Positions 1 through 7,756 of a stretch of DNA of 49,014 nucleotides are shown piece after piece; position 1 is the stretch's first letter; each line of letters opens with the position of its first letter. The notes beneath the pieces were generated by a model. It was not told where the DNA came from, did no database searches, and saw only the letters and a program-made list of their open reading frames with translations. The DNA is taken from contig CAVAUJ010000013.1 in assembly GCA_963591995.1 (NCBI GenBank), positions 1-49,014 on the forward strand, read 5' to 3'. The stretch comes from CAG-791 sp963591995. Its GTDB lineage: Bacteria; Bacillota; Clostridia; Lachnospirales; Lachnospiraceae. A program made the translations under genes and the position numbers.

Positions 1-58
1 CGCAAGCACCGAGGCCTCGCAAGGCCCCTGATCCGGACATTCTCCGCCACCCTGCCGC
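1..58. repeat. Right part of a structured intergenic repeat (copy 1, cut by window edge)
   Basis: Bases 1-54 are identical to 48862-48915 and the following bases stay similar (CCGCTTGG here, TCGCCTGG there). By comparison with the full copy at 48778-48919 this is the right half of a long palindromic element; its left half lies outside the window. It lies 53 bases downstream of the rsmI stop codon, so rsmI transcripts would run into it. Function unknown. Confidence 0.85.
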
Positions 59-110
59 TTGGCGCGCGTCTGTACCGCAACCGATTTCGTCGCAGTACAG
101 GGGGGCAGCC

Positions 111-965
111 TCACTCCGTCAGAAGGCCCCGGTATACCTCGCGCTTGGGGATCCCCCGGTCCTGCGCCACCTTTTTCATGGCGTCCTTGCGGGAGAGTCC
201 CTCTCCTTCATAGACGGCCATGTGCTCCTGCAGGCTCATGCTCTCCCAGGCTGCCGCCTCCTTTTTGCGCAGCTCCTCAGGATCTGCTCCGGCCAGAACC
301 AGCACATATTCTCCTCTCGGCTCCGCCGTCTCATAATAGGTACAGGCGTCCTGCAGCGTAAATGGAACCGCTTCCTCGAATTTCTTGGTCAGCTCTCTGC
401 ACACGACGATCCTGCGGTCGCCCACCGCATGCAGCAGCTCCTTCAGGGTTGCCCGCAGGTGGTGCGGCGCTTCGTACAGAATGGTTGTTCGCTCCTCCCT
501 CTCCAGCTGCTCCAGCACATGTGCGCGTTCTTTTTTGTCTGTCGGAAGAAAGCCTTCAAAGCAGAATCTTCGCGCCGGCATGCCGGTCATCGTCAGGGCC
601 GTGATCAGAGCACACGCGCCGGGGAGCGATGTCACACGGATTCCCCGTTCCATGCACAGAGCGGCGAGCACCTCGCCGGGGTCGGAAATGGCCGGCGTCC
701 CCGCATCCGTGACCACCGCGATGCTCTCTCCCCTCGCAAGGCGGCCAAGAAGCTCCTCCGCCTTTTCGTATTTGTTGTGCTCATGGTAGCTCGTCATGGG
801 CTTATGAATCGAATAGTGATTCATAAGCTTCATGGTGTTTCTGGTATCCTCTGCGGCAATCAAATCCACCGTTTTAAGGGTTTCCAAAACGCGCAGCGTA
901 ATGTCCCCGAGATTTCCGATGGGTGTGGCGCACAGATACAGTGTCCCCGTTTCCTTTTCGTTCAT
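111..965 (-). CDS. rsmI: 16S rRNA (cytidine(1402)-2'-O)-methyltransferase
   Basis: Cytoplasmic SAM-dependent enzyme that 2'-O-methylates C1402 in the decoding centre of 16S rRNA. At 284 residues it has the normal length. The tetrapyrrole-methylase fold motifs are visible: ATPIGNLGDIT at residues 13-23, AEDTRN at 38-43, and the SAM-binding GTPAISDPG around residue 90. It is the last gene of a minus-strand run after holB, ricT and trmN6, which is the same order found around yabC in Bacillus. It begins 15 bases after the trmN6 stop codon, so co-transcription is likely. Nothing is broken. Identification is secure from family motifs plus context. Confidence 0.95.
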   Translation of the reverse strand: MNEKETGTLYLCATPIGNLGDITLRVLETLKTVDLIAAEDTRNTMKLMNHYSIHKPMTSYHEHNKYEKAEELLGRLARGESIAVVTDAGTPAISDPGEVLAALCMERGIRVTSLPGACALITALTMTGMPARRFCFEGFLPTDKKERAHVLEQLEREERTTILYEAPHHLRATLKELLHAVGDRRIVVCRELTKKFEEAVPFTLQDACTYYETAEPRGEYVLVLAGADPEELRKKEAAAWESMSLQEHMAVYEGEGLSRKDAMKKVAQDRGIPKREVYRGLLTE

Positions 966-980
966 CTTCCTTTTCCTGTC

Positions 981-1733
981 TCAATACCCGTACAGCTCCA
1001 GGATTTCCGCCGTGTATTGTCCCTGCGCCTCATATACGACCAGGGGCTTCTCCACCGTAATGCGGGAGCGGCCTCCCCGCACACATTCCAGCAGCACCAT
1101 GTTCGGCTCCCGGTCCGCATACGGATACACCAGCCGCATTCTCTTGGGCTCCAGATGGTGTGCGCACATCGTGCACATGATCTCCGCCAGGCGGAAGGGC
1201 CGATGCACCAGGTAGAAATGACCGCCGCAGCGCAGGAGCTTCTCCGTGGCCGTCGCCAGATCCTCCAGGCTGCAGCAGACCTCATGCCGTGCGATGGCCA
1301 ATGCATCGTTCGGATTCTGCAGGCCGTGCCGGTTGGTCATATACGGCGGGTTGGACGTGATGACATCAAAAGAAGCAGCCGCGAACAATGCGCCTGCCTC
1401 TCTGATGTCTCCCGTCACGATCTCGATGCGCTTCTCCAGCCCGTTCATCCGCACGCTCCGCCTCGCCATGTCCGCACTCTCCGGCTGCAGCTCGAGACCG
1501 ACGAAATGCTCCGCCTCTGTTTTGGCGCTCATGAGCAGCGGCAGAATTCCCGTGCCGGTGCCGAGATCCAGAACCCGATCTCCCCTTGCCGCCCCGGCAA
1601 AGCCCGACAGCAGGACCGCGTCCATCCCGAAGGCGAATCGTCCCGGGTTCTGAATGATTTCCAGCCGGCTGCGCTGCAGATCGTCAATTCTCTCATTCGG
1701 CCGCAGAAGGCTTCTCTTCTCTTGGTCTGTCAT
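981..1733 (-). CDS. tRNA1(Val) (adenine(37)-N6)-methyltransferase-like protein
   Basis: 250-residue N6-adenine methyltransferase of the TrmN6/YabB family, expected to modify A37 of a tRNA. The SAM motif DLGTGTG is at residues 56-62 and the catalytic NPPY motif of N6-adenine methylases at 128-131. The reading frame is open much further upstream, but that part is only a shadow of the ricT repeat tail; I place the start at the ATG at 1733, which gives the usual N-terminus (MTDQEKRSLLRPNERIDDLQ). It overlaps the end of ricT by 41 bases, so translation is probably coupled. Same neighbourhood as yabB in Bacillus. The exact tRNA substrate is inference. Confidence 0.9.
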   Translation of the reverse strand: MTDQEKRSLLRPNERIDDLQRSRLEIIQNPGRFAFGMDAVLLSGFAGAARGDRVLDLGTGTGILPLLMSAKTEAEHFVGLELQPESADMARRSVRMNGLEKRIEIVTGDIREAGALFAAASFDVITSNPPYMTNRHGLQNPNDALAIARHEVCCSLEDLATATEKLLRCGGHFYLVHRPFRLAEIMCTMCAHHLEPKRMRLVYPYADREPNMVLLECVRGGRSRITVEKPLVVYEAQGQYTAEILELYGY

Positions 1734-3333
1734 TGCTGCTCCTGCGTCTGTACCTGTGGTGTCTGCGCGTGTTCTCGCCCTCGGATTCTCTTGCATCGCT
1801 CTCCGGGCGCGGCCTTGCCGCTGCATTGCCCTCGCCCTGCTCCTTCCGGGGCCTGCGGTTTGCGGAACGCTCCCGCCTCTCCGGACGCTCTGCGGAATTC
1901 TCGGCGCGCTCCGTCTGTCCGGAACGATCCCTGCGCTCCGAACGATCCGCAGATTCTGCTCGCTCCGGACGGTTCCTGCGTTCCGAACGGTCTGTGCGCT
2001 CTTTTCTCTCCGGTCGCTCATTCCGTTCCGTCCGATCCGAACGATCGGAACGCTCCGGACGGTCTGCGCGATCCTGGCGCGCAGAGCGGTCCGTCTCCCT
2101 TTTTTCCGGTCGATCGGTGCGTCCGCTCCGCTCGGTTCTCTCTCTTCTCTCCGGGCGCTCATTCCGCTCCGAACGGTCGGAACGGTCCGATCGCTCCGGA
2201 CGGTCCGCGCGATCCGGGCGTGCAGAGCGGTCCGTCTCCCTTTCGCTCTGCTCCGCTTCCTCTCTTCCCTTGGCGGCACGACCGCCCGGCCGGGCATTCT
2301 TGCCGCTGTTCTTGAGTTCGGCCCGGTTCACCTTCGGCTTTGCCTGACCGCGTTTCCTTCGATGCAGAATGGTCAGCGTATCCGCCGTGTGCTCCTGCAC
2401 TTCCTTTTCGTCGTCGATTTCCACCAGGATGCGCACCAGCTGCTTGAGAATGTCCACGCTGATCACGCTGCCGGAGATGCCTTCCGCCGTCTGAACCTCA
2501 TCCCCCAGCCGGGGAAGATTCTTGTTCAGCTCCTCATAGGTCTCTTCCTCGTTCTTGAGACAGCACATCAGCCTTCCGCACGAGCCGGAAATCTTCGTCG
2601 GATTCAGCGACAGATTCTGCTCCTTTGCCATTTTGATGGACACCGGCACGAAATCCGACAGATAGGTATGACAGCAAAGCGGCCGCCCGCAGATGCCGTA
2701 GCCGCCCAGAATCTTGGTTTCATCGCGGACGCCGATCTGCCGCAGCTCTATTCTGGTATGGAAAATTCCGGCCAGATCCTTTACCAGGTCGCGGAAATCC
2801 ACACGCCCGTCCGAAGTGAAATAGAACAGAAGCTTTCCGCTGTCGAACGTATACTCCGCATCGATCAGCTTCATGTCCAGTTCATGCTCCCGGATCTTCT
2901 CAAAGCAGACGGCAAAGGCCTCCCGCTCCCTGGCACGGTTCTCCCGCACGCGCTTCTCATCTGCCTCGCTCGCCATACGGATGATCTTCTTGACCGGCGC
3001 CTTAAACTGCCTCTGATGAATGTTCATCGGATCGCACACGCTCGTTCCGTATTCCAGCCCCCGCGCCGTTTCCACCACAACATGAGAGCCGCGCCGGACC
3101 GGCAAATCCCCTACGGCAAAATAGTAGGATTTCCCCGCTGTTCGGAACCGAACCCCCACCACCCCGATGAGGTCCGAATCATCCATAGTAAGAGGAGCTC
3201 CCACACTCCTGCGGAGCTCCTCCGGTTCCTGTTGACCATTTCCCTGTGTTGTATCCTTCTGCGGCTCCGCCGGTGTCTGTGCGGTCTCTTCCGTCTCCCG
3301 GGCCAAAGCCTCTTCGTTCTTCATTTCTTCCAT
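1693..3333 (-). CDS. ricT: RicT/YaaT-family (PSP1) protein with a long charged repeat tail
   Basis: Subunit of the RicA-RicF-RicT (Y) complex that in Bacillus guides RNase Y and carries iron-sulfur clusters. The PSP1 core spans about residues 52-340. Cysteines fit for cluster binding are seen at 100, CGRPLCC (215-221) and CGRLMCC (252-258). The Bacillus protein is about 275 residues; this one is 546 because of a roughly 200-residue tail made of ER, DR and SR dipeptides, with a 47-residue unit (starting ETDRSAR) present twice in tandem (DNA period 141 bases, around 2086 and 2227). I use the ATG at 3333, 10 bases after the holB stop with GGA upstream; a second ATG lies at 3324. The tail resembles a disordered RNA-binding region, which is inference. 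Confidence 0.9.
   Translation of the reverse strand: MEEMKNEEALARETEETAQTPAEPQKDTTQGNGQQEPEELRRSVGAPLTMDDSDLIGVVGVRFRTAGKSYYFAVGDLPVRRGSHVVVETARGLEYGTSVCDPMNIHQRQFKAPVKKIIRMASEADEKRVRENRAREREAFAVCFEKIREHELDMKLIDAEYTFDSGKLLFYFTSDGRVDFRDLVKDLAGIFHTRIELRQIGVRDETKILGGYGICGRPLCCHTYLSDFVPVSIKMAKEQNLSLNPTKISGSCGRLMCCLKNEEETYEELNKNLPRLGDEVQTAEGISGSVISVDILKQLVRILVEIDDEKEVQEHTADTLTILHRRKRGQAKPKVNRAELKNSGKNARPGGRAAKGREEAEQSERETDRSARPDRADRPERSDRSDRSERNERPERRERTERSGRTDRPEKRETDRSARQDRADRPERSDRSDRTERNERPERKERTDRSERRNRPERAESADRSERRDRSGQTERAENSAERPERRERSANRRPRKEQGEGNAAARPRPESDARESEGENTRRHHRYRRRSSNDRPREEKPSAAE
1720..2270. repeat. Tandem-repeat, low-complexity coding tail of ricT
   Basis: The 3' third of ricT is built of short repeats of codons for Arg alternating with Glu, Asp or Ser. 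A 141-base (47-codon) unit is present twice, recognisable on the plus strand by GAGCGGTCCGTCTCCCTTT near 2086 and again near 2227. The reading frame is kept throughout, so it is an in-frame expansion and not decay. Confidence 0.8.
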
Positions 3334-3343
3334 ATTTTTCCGA

Positions 3344-4393
3344 TCAATCTCTGCCCTGTCGCAGGATTCTGCGCAGCTGAAGGAGCAGTAGCTCCGCGAC
3401 CTGCGCCTCGCTCTCCTTGCTCCTTCGCCGTCTTTCCGCTTCATCAAACGCTTCCATGCTCCGCTGCAGTCCCTGATAGGACAGCGCTGCGGCAGCATTT
3501 CTAATATAAGGTATCTGTTCGCGGAAAATCAAGCCGTCCTCCGTCCCGGTGCTCTTCATCACCAGAAGGTCCCGGTACCAGCTGCGTGCAAAATCCAGAA
3601 AATCCTCCATGTGCGAGGCTTTGTCGTCCTTCTCCCCGGCGAGCTTCTGTGCAAAGAGGAGGAGCCGGCAGGCATCCGTCTCCTTGAGGTTCTGCAGCAT
3701 TTCGATCACCTCCTGCCGGAATGCCTGCAGCTCTTCTCCGATCAAGGCCCTGCACCTTCCCGGATTTCCATGGGAGAGTCTTGCCGCCGTCCTTGCCGGC
3801 TCACCGCAGACCCCCTCCTTTTCCAGCGCCTGCAGGAGCTCTTCCTCCGGCGCCGGCTGCAGACGGATGGCCACGCAGCGGGAGAGCACCGTCGGCAGAA
3901 AGGCAGCCGGATTGTCCGACAGAAGCACCAGCATGGCATAGGACGGCGGCTCCTCCAGCGTCTTAAGAAGTGCGTTCTGTGCCTGCGGATTCATCCGGTC
4001 CGCATCCGGAATAATATAGATCTTATAGGGTCCCTGGTAGGGTTTGACGGCAACGTCGGACTGCACAAAGCGGGCGGCCGCAACACCGATCGTCGACGTC
4101 TTCGCAGCCGTGCCGATCCGTTCATTGGTCACCCATACCACGTCCGGGTGGCTGCCTGCCGCAATCTGTCTGCAGGAATGACAGCAGCCGCAGGGTTCCC
4201 TCCGTCCGTTTTTTTCCTCCGGATGCTCGCACATGACCACCGCAGAAAGCGCCGTGGCAAGGGCCGTCTTCCCGGATCCTTTTTCGCCGTGAATCAGATA
4301 CGCCTGGGAGAGGTGCCCCGTCCGTATGGCATTCTGCAGGTGAGCTACGGCCATTTTCTGCCCGATCACCGCGTCAAATCCGATTCCCGACAT
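3344..4393 (-). CDS. holB: DNA polymerase III delta' subunit
   Basis: Clamp-loader ATPase-fold subunit of the replicative polymerase. About 349 residues, normal for the family. Walker A GEKGSGKT lies at residues 36-43; a zinc-binding cysteine set (55, 68, 70, 71, 74) follows; the SRC motif typical of delta' is seen in VLSRCVAIRL. The start is uncertain between ATG 4393 (family-like MSGIGFDAVIGQ) and GTG 4405, which adds four residues. It overlaps the upstream guanylate-kinase-like gene by a few dozen bases and is followed 10 bases later by ricT, so these are one operon. Sits where holB sits in Bacillus. Confidence 0.92.
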   Translation of the reverse strand: MSGIGFDAVIGQKMAVAHLQNAIRTGHLSQAYLIHGEKGSGKTALATALSAVVMCEHPEEKNGRREPCGCCHSCRQIAAGSHPDVVWVTNERIGTAAKTSTIGVAAARFVQSDVAVKPYQGPYKIYIIPDADRMNPQAQNALLKTLEEPPSYAMLVLLSDNPAAFLPTVLSRCVAIRLQPAPEEELLQALEKEGVCGEPARTAARLSHGNPGRCRALIGEELQAFRQEVIEMLQNLKETDACRLLLFAQKLAGEKDDKASHMEDFLDFARSWYRDLLVMKSTGTEDGLIFREQIPYIRNAAAALSYQGLQRSMEAFDEAERRRRSKESEAQVAELLLLQLRRILRQGRD

Positions 4394-4986
4394 ATCCTCT
4401 TCCACACTTCCTCTACGCAGCTGTCAATGTTGTCATTCCGGTACCGCACATCAATTCCGGCATCGCGGAGCTTGTCCTCCGCAAAATCCTGCTCATCCGC
4501 AAGAAAACGCCGGCACAGCTCCGCATACCTTGGCGACGGCTCCCTGCGTTCTCTGCAAAGCGCCCTCTCCAGCCGCTCTCCCGGATCGAGCTCAAGATAC
4601 AGCGGCACCACTCTCTCCGGACCGTAGCGATCCCGAAACGACAGGTAGGACTCCAGCGTCCCGATGAGAAGATAGCTGCGCTCCTCCAGCCGGATCTGTC
4701 CGTCCTCCTTCGTATAATAGTGCCAGATCCCGTGTATCGTCCGGTAATCCCGCGATTCAATGATGCTGCCCGCCGCCTTTGCCCGGGCGAACTGCGCATC
4801 CGTCTCATAATAATAGGTGACCCCGTTCTCTTCTCCCGCCCGGATCGGCCGGGTGGTATACGGGATCACATGTCCCAGCGTTATTCCCTGCTGCTGCGCC
4901 CGCTCCAGGAGCCTCCGGTATACGGTGTCCTTTCCGGAGGCACTCTTTCCCAGCAGACAGTAGATCCGATGCTCCGAACCGCTCAT
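4366..4986 (-). CDS. Guanylate-kinase-like protein
   Basis: 206 residues. A P-loop GKSASGKDT at residues 13-21 is followed by a GMP-binding-type segment (YTTRPIRAGEENGVTYYY) and a conserved Glu before a Tyr-rich strand, so it belongs to the guanylate kinase fold. The expected reaction is ATP + GMP to ADP + GDP in the cytoplasm. In Bacillus the equivalent position next to holB is held by thymidylate kinase, so this is a different nucleotide kinase in a familiar slot. The P-loop (GKSASGKD rather than GPSGVGKG) is atypical, so it may be a paralogue and not the essential Gmk. Stop overlaps holB start; starts 4 bases after the pyk stop. Confidence 0.8.
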   Translation of the reverse strand: MSGSEHRIYCLLGKSASGKDTVYRRLLERAQQQGITLGHVIPYTTRPIRAGEENGVTYYYETDAQFARAKAAGSIIESRDYRTIHGIWHYYTKEDGQIRLEERSYLLIGTLESYLSFRDRYGPERVVPLYLELDPGERLERALCRERREPSPRYAELCRRFLADEQDFAEDKLRDAGIDVRYRNDNIDSCVEEVWKRICRESDLTR

Positions 4987-4989
4987 GGC

Positions 4990-6405
4990 TCACCACACGT
5001 CGATGCAGCGGATCATGTTGGTGTTGCCCGACACGCCCAGCGGAATTCCTGCCGTCAGAACGGCCTTGGCCCCCGGCTCCACGTAGCCCGCCAGCTTCGC
5101 CATATTGATGGCCGCCTCAAACAGAAGGTCTGCCGTCGGCTCCTGCGGAATGATGACCGGCTGTACGCCGAACAGAAGATTCATCTGGCAGGCCGTCTCC
5201 TTGCTGGTGGTGCAGGCGATGATCGGGCAGACCGGCTTATGCGCCGCAAGGCGTCTTGCCGTAAAGCCGGAAAGGGTAACCGTAACAATCGCATCCGCGT
5301 GCACGTCATCTGCGATGGTGCAGGTGGCGTGCGAAATGGCCGACGTGATATCGCTTCGGTCGGAAACACTGCGCGAATCCATGCGGGACGCATAGTCGAT
5401 GTCTTTTTCGGTCCGCTCCGCAATGCGGGACATCGTCTTCACCGCCTCCACCGGATAGGCGCCGTTGGCCGTTTCGCCGGAGAGCATGATGACGGTGGTC
5501 CCATCGTAGATGGCGTTGGCCACATCGGTCGTCTCCGCTCTGGTCGGACGCGGATTGTGCATCATGGAGTCCAGCATCTGCGTAGCTGTCACGCAGATCT
5601 TTCCCTTCTGCTCTGCCATGCGGATCATCCTCTTCTGGAGCACCGGCACATCCTCCAGCGGGACCTCCACGCCGAGGTCACCGCGCGCCACCATGATGCC
5701 GTCCGCCTCCTCCAGAATCTCCTCCAGATTGCGGACGCCCTGCACGCTCTCGATCTTCGCAATGATCTTAATCTTGCTCTTATACCGTGCCAGAATCCTG
5801 CGGATTTCCCGAATGTCCTCTGCCGTCCGGGTAAAGGAGGCTGCAATGTAATCAAAGCCCAGAACGCACCCGAATTCGATATCGCTCCGATCCTGCTCGC
5901 TGATGAAGGGCATGGACAATTCCGCCCCCGGCACGTTGATTCCCTTGTGGTTGGACACCGGCCCGCCGTTCACCACGGTACATTCAATCTCGGTTCCCTT
6001 TACGGCATCCACCCGCAGCTCGATCAGCCCGTCGTCGATGAGAATACTTCCCCCTACCTGTACATCCTTCGGGAGGTTGCCGTAGGTGACCGAGGCAATG
6101 GTATTGTCCCCGTCCAGGACGCGGGTTGTCAGCGTGAACTTCTGACCGGCCTCCAGCCTCACCTTGCCGCCCTTGAAATCCCGAGTCCGTATCTCCGGCC
6201 CCTTGGTATCCAGCAATGCCGCTACGGGAAGATTCTTCTCAATGCGGACCTTCTTGAGCCGCTCGAATTTCTGTGCCTGTTCCTCATGGGTTCCGTGGGA
6301 GAAATTAAAGCGTGCGACGTTCATGCCGGCATCGATCAGCCGTCCGATCATCTCCTCGCTGTCGCTGGCCGGGCCCAATGTGCAGATAATTTTCGTCTTT
6401 CTCAT
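4990..6405 (-). CDS. pyk: Pyruvate kinase
   Basis: Last step of glycolysis: phosphoenolpyruvate + ADP to pyruvate + ATP. 471 residues, the short form without a C-terminal PEP-utiliser domain. Visible signatures: N-terminal KIICTLGPAS, RFNFSHG, the catalytic lysine segment IAKIESVQG, MVARGDLGVEVP, and TATQMLDSM with RAETTDVANA. The ribosome site AAAGGAGGACGA lies directly before the ATG. It is followed after 4 bases by the guanylate-kinase-like gene, so pyk probably heads or feeds the holB operon. No clear sigma-A promoter was seen in the 105 bases before it. Confidence 0.97.
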   Translation of the reverse strand: MRKTKIICTLGPASDSEEMIGRLIDAGMNVARFNFSHGTHEEQAQKFERLKKVRIEKNLPVAALLDTKGPEIRTRDFKGGKVRLEAGQKFTLTTRVLDGDNTIASVTYGNLPKDVQVGGSILIDDGLIELRVDAVKGTEIECTVVNGGPVSNHKGINVPGAELSMPFISEQDRSDIEFGCVLGFDYIAASFTRTAEDIREIRRILARYKSKIKIIAKIESVQGVRNLEEILEEADGIMVARGDLGVEVPLEDVPVLQKRMIRMAEQKGKICVTATQMLDSMMHNPRPTRAETTDVANAIYDGTTVIMLSGETANGAYPVEAVKTMSRIAERTEKDIDYASRMDSRSVSDRSDITSAISHATCTIADDVHADAIVTVTLSGFTARRLAAHKPVCPIIACTTSKETACQMNLLFGVQPVIIPQEPTADLLFEAAINMAKLAGYVEPGAKAVLTAGIPLGVSGNTNMIRCIDVW

Positions 6406-6510
6406 TCGTCCTCCTTTGTTCTTCCGGACTCTGTCCTTTTTGACTTTATTGTTTTGGTCTCTGTTCCCCTGGCCTCCGCATCAGGGGGCGGAGCGCCGCC
6501 TTCCTTCCGC

Positions 6511-7707
6511 TCACGCCTTGGCTACGGCTGCTGCGAAGGCATCCAGGGCATCCCGGTCCGCGGCAGAAAGCGCACTGCGGATGGTGAGCGACGTATCCAG
6601 CACCGTGCAGTTCTTCCATGTCTCGAGCTTTGCGCGCATGAGCTTCACGGCTGCCGGTGCCCAGGTGCCGTTCTCCGCCAGGGCAAAGGTCCGATTCTGA
6701 ACCGCCAGCGCCTGCATGTCGTCCAGGAACCGTGCGATGGGCGGATACAGTCCTGCATTGTAGGTGGGACAGAAGATCACAATCCGGCGGCAGCGCCACA
6801 CCTCGGCGATCAGGTAGGAGACATCCGTCACAGACGCGTCATAGACCGCCGTGCTCCGCCCGCTCTTCTCCCGAACCTCTGCCGCAAAGCTCTCTGCGGC
6901 ACTGGCCGTATGGCCGTACAGCGACCCGTATACCACCAGAATGTCGTCGGTCTCCGGCGCATAGGTGCTCCAGGTCTGGTATTTTCCGATCAGCCAATCC
7001 AGATTTTCTCTCCAGATCGGCCCGTGAAGCGGCAGAAGCGCCGCGATGTCCAGCCCGGCCGCCTTCCGCAGAGCCGCCTGCACCTGCGGGCCGTACTTGC
7101 CGACGATGTTCGCGTAATAGCGGCGGGCCTCCTCCAGATAGCGCGCCTCAAAATCACATTCATCCGCAAAGATGCTGCCCTCCAGCGCGCCGAAGGTGCC
7201 GAAGGCATCTGCCGAAAAGAGTGCTTTTGTGGCCTCGTCATAGGCAAAGAGAACCTCCGGCCAATGCACCATGGGCGCCGCCGTGAAATGGAAGGCGTGG
7301 GTGCCGGTCTGCAGGACATCCCCTTCCTTGACGATCTGACGATGCTCCACGGCCAGCCCCGGGAAGAACTGCCCGATGAACTTAAAGGTCTGTGCACCGG
7401 AAACCACGATCGTCTCCGGATAGCGCGTCAGGACGGCCTCGAGCAGGGCGCAATGATCCGGCTCCATATGCAGCACCACCAGGTAATCCGGCCGGCGCCC
7501 CGCCAGTGCAGACTCCAGATTCTCCAGGTATTGATCGGCGATGCTCACGTCTGCCGTATCAAAGATCGTTACCTTCTCATCCAGAACCACATAGCTGTTG
7601 TATGACACTCCCTTCGGAAGCGGGAACAGATTCTCGAACAGCGCCAGCCGCCGATCGCTCCCGCCGATCCACAATGTGTCCTGTACCACCGTCTTTACAT
7701 TTTGCAT
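6511..7707 (-). CDS. Flavodiiron protein (FprA-family A-type flavoprotein)
   Basis: Cytoplasmic oxygen or nitric-oxide reductase that protects anaerobes. 398 residues: an N-terminal metallo-beta-lactamase-like diiron domain and a C-terminal flavodoxin domain (FMN loop GSLYGHTASA near 261-270). All iron ligands are present: H80, E82, D84, H85 (HMEPDH), H148, D167 and H228. No rubredoxin domain is fused, so electrons must come from a separate partner. SD-like AAGGGAG lies before the ATG. The gene lies between a GH13 glucosidase and pyk on the same strand. Choice between O2 and NO as substrate cannot be made from the sequence. Confidence 0.93.
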   Translation of the reverse strand: MQNVKTVVQDTLWIGGSDRRLALFENLFPLPKGVSYNSYVVLDEKVTIFDTADVSIADQYLENLESALAGRRPDYLVVLHMEPDHCALLEAVLTRYPETIVVSGAQTFKFIGQFFPGLAVEHRQIVKEGDVLQTGTHAFHFTAAPMVHWPEVLFAYDEATKALFSADAFGTFGALEGSIFADECDFEARYLEEARRYYANIVGKYGPQVQAALRKAAGLDIAALLPLHGPIWRENLDWLIGKYQTWSTYAPETDDILVVYGSLYGHTASAAESFAAEVREKSGRSTAVYDASVTDVSYLIAEVWRCRRIVIFCPTYNAGLYPPIARFLDDMQALAVQNRTFALAENGTWAPAAVKLMRAKLETWKNCTVLDTSLTIRSALSAADRDALDAFAAAVAKA

Positions 7708-7756
7708 AAAAACAATCTCCCTTCCGGAAACGCTGTACCCGTTTCCTCACCCTGCT

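Noticed and set aside
1720..2270. Regular repeats that could suggest a CRISPR array
   Set aside because: Repeats are adjacent, in-frame codons of ricT with no unique spacers of constant length.
4720..7605. Very long plus-strand open frame (961 codons) opposite gmk, pyk and the flavodiiron gene
   Set aside because: GC-rich codon bias opens the antisense frame; it spans three well-identified genes, has no ribosome site and resembles no protein.
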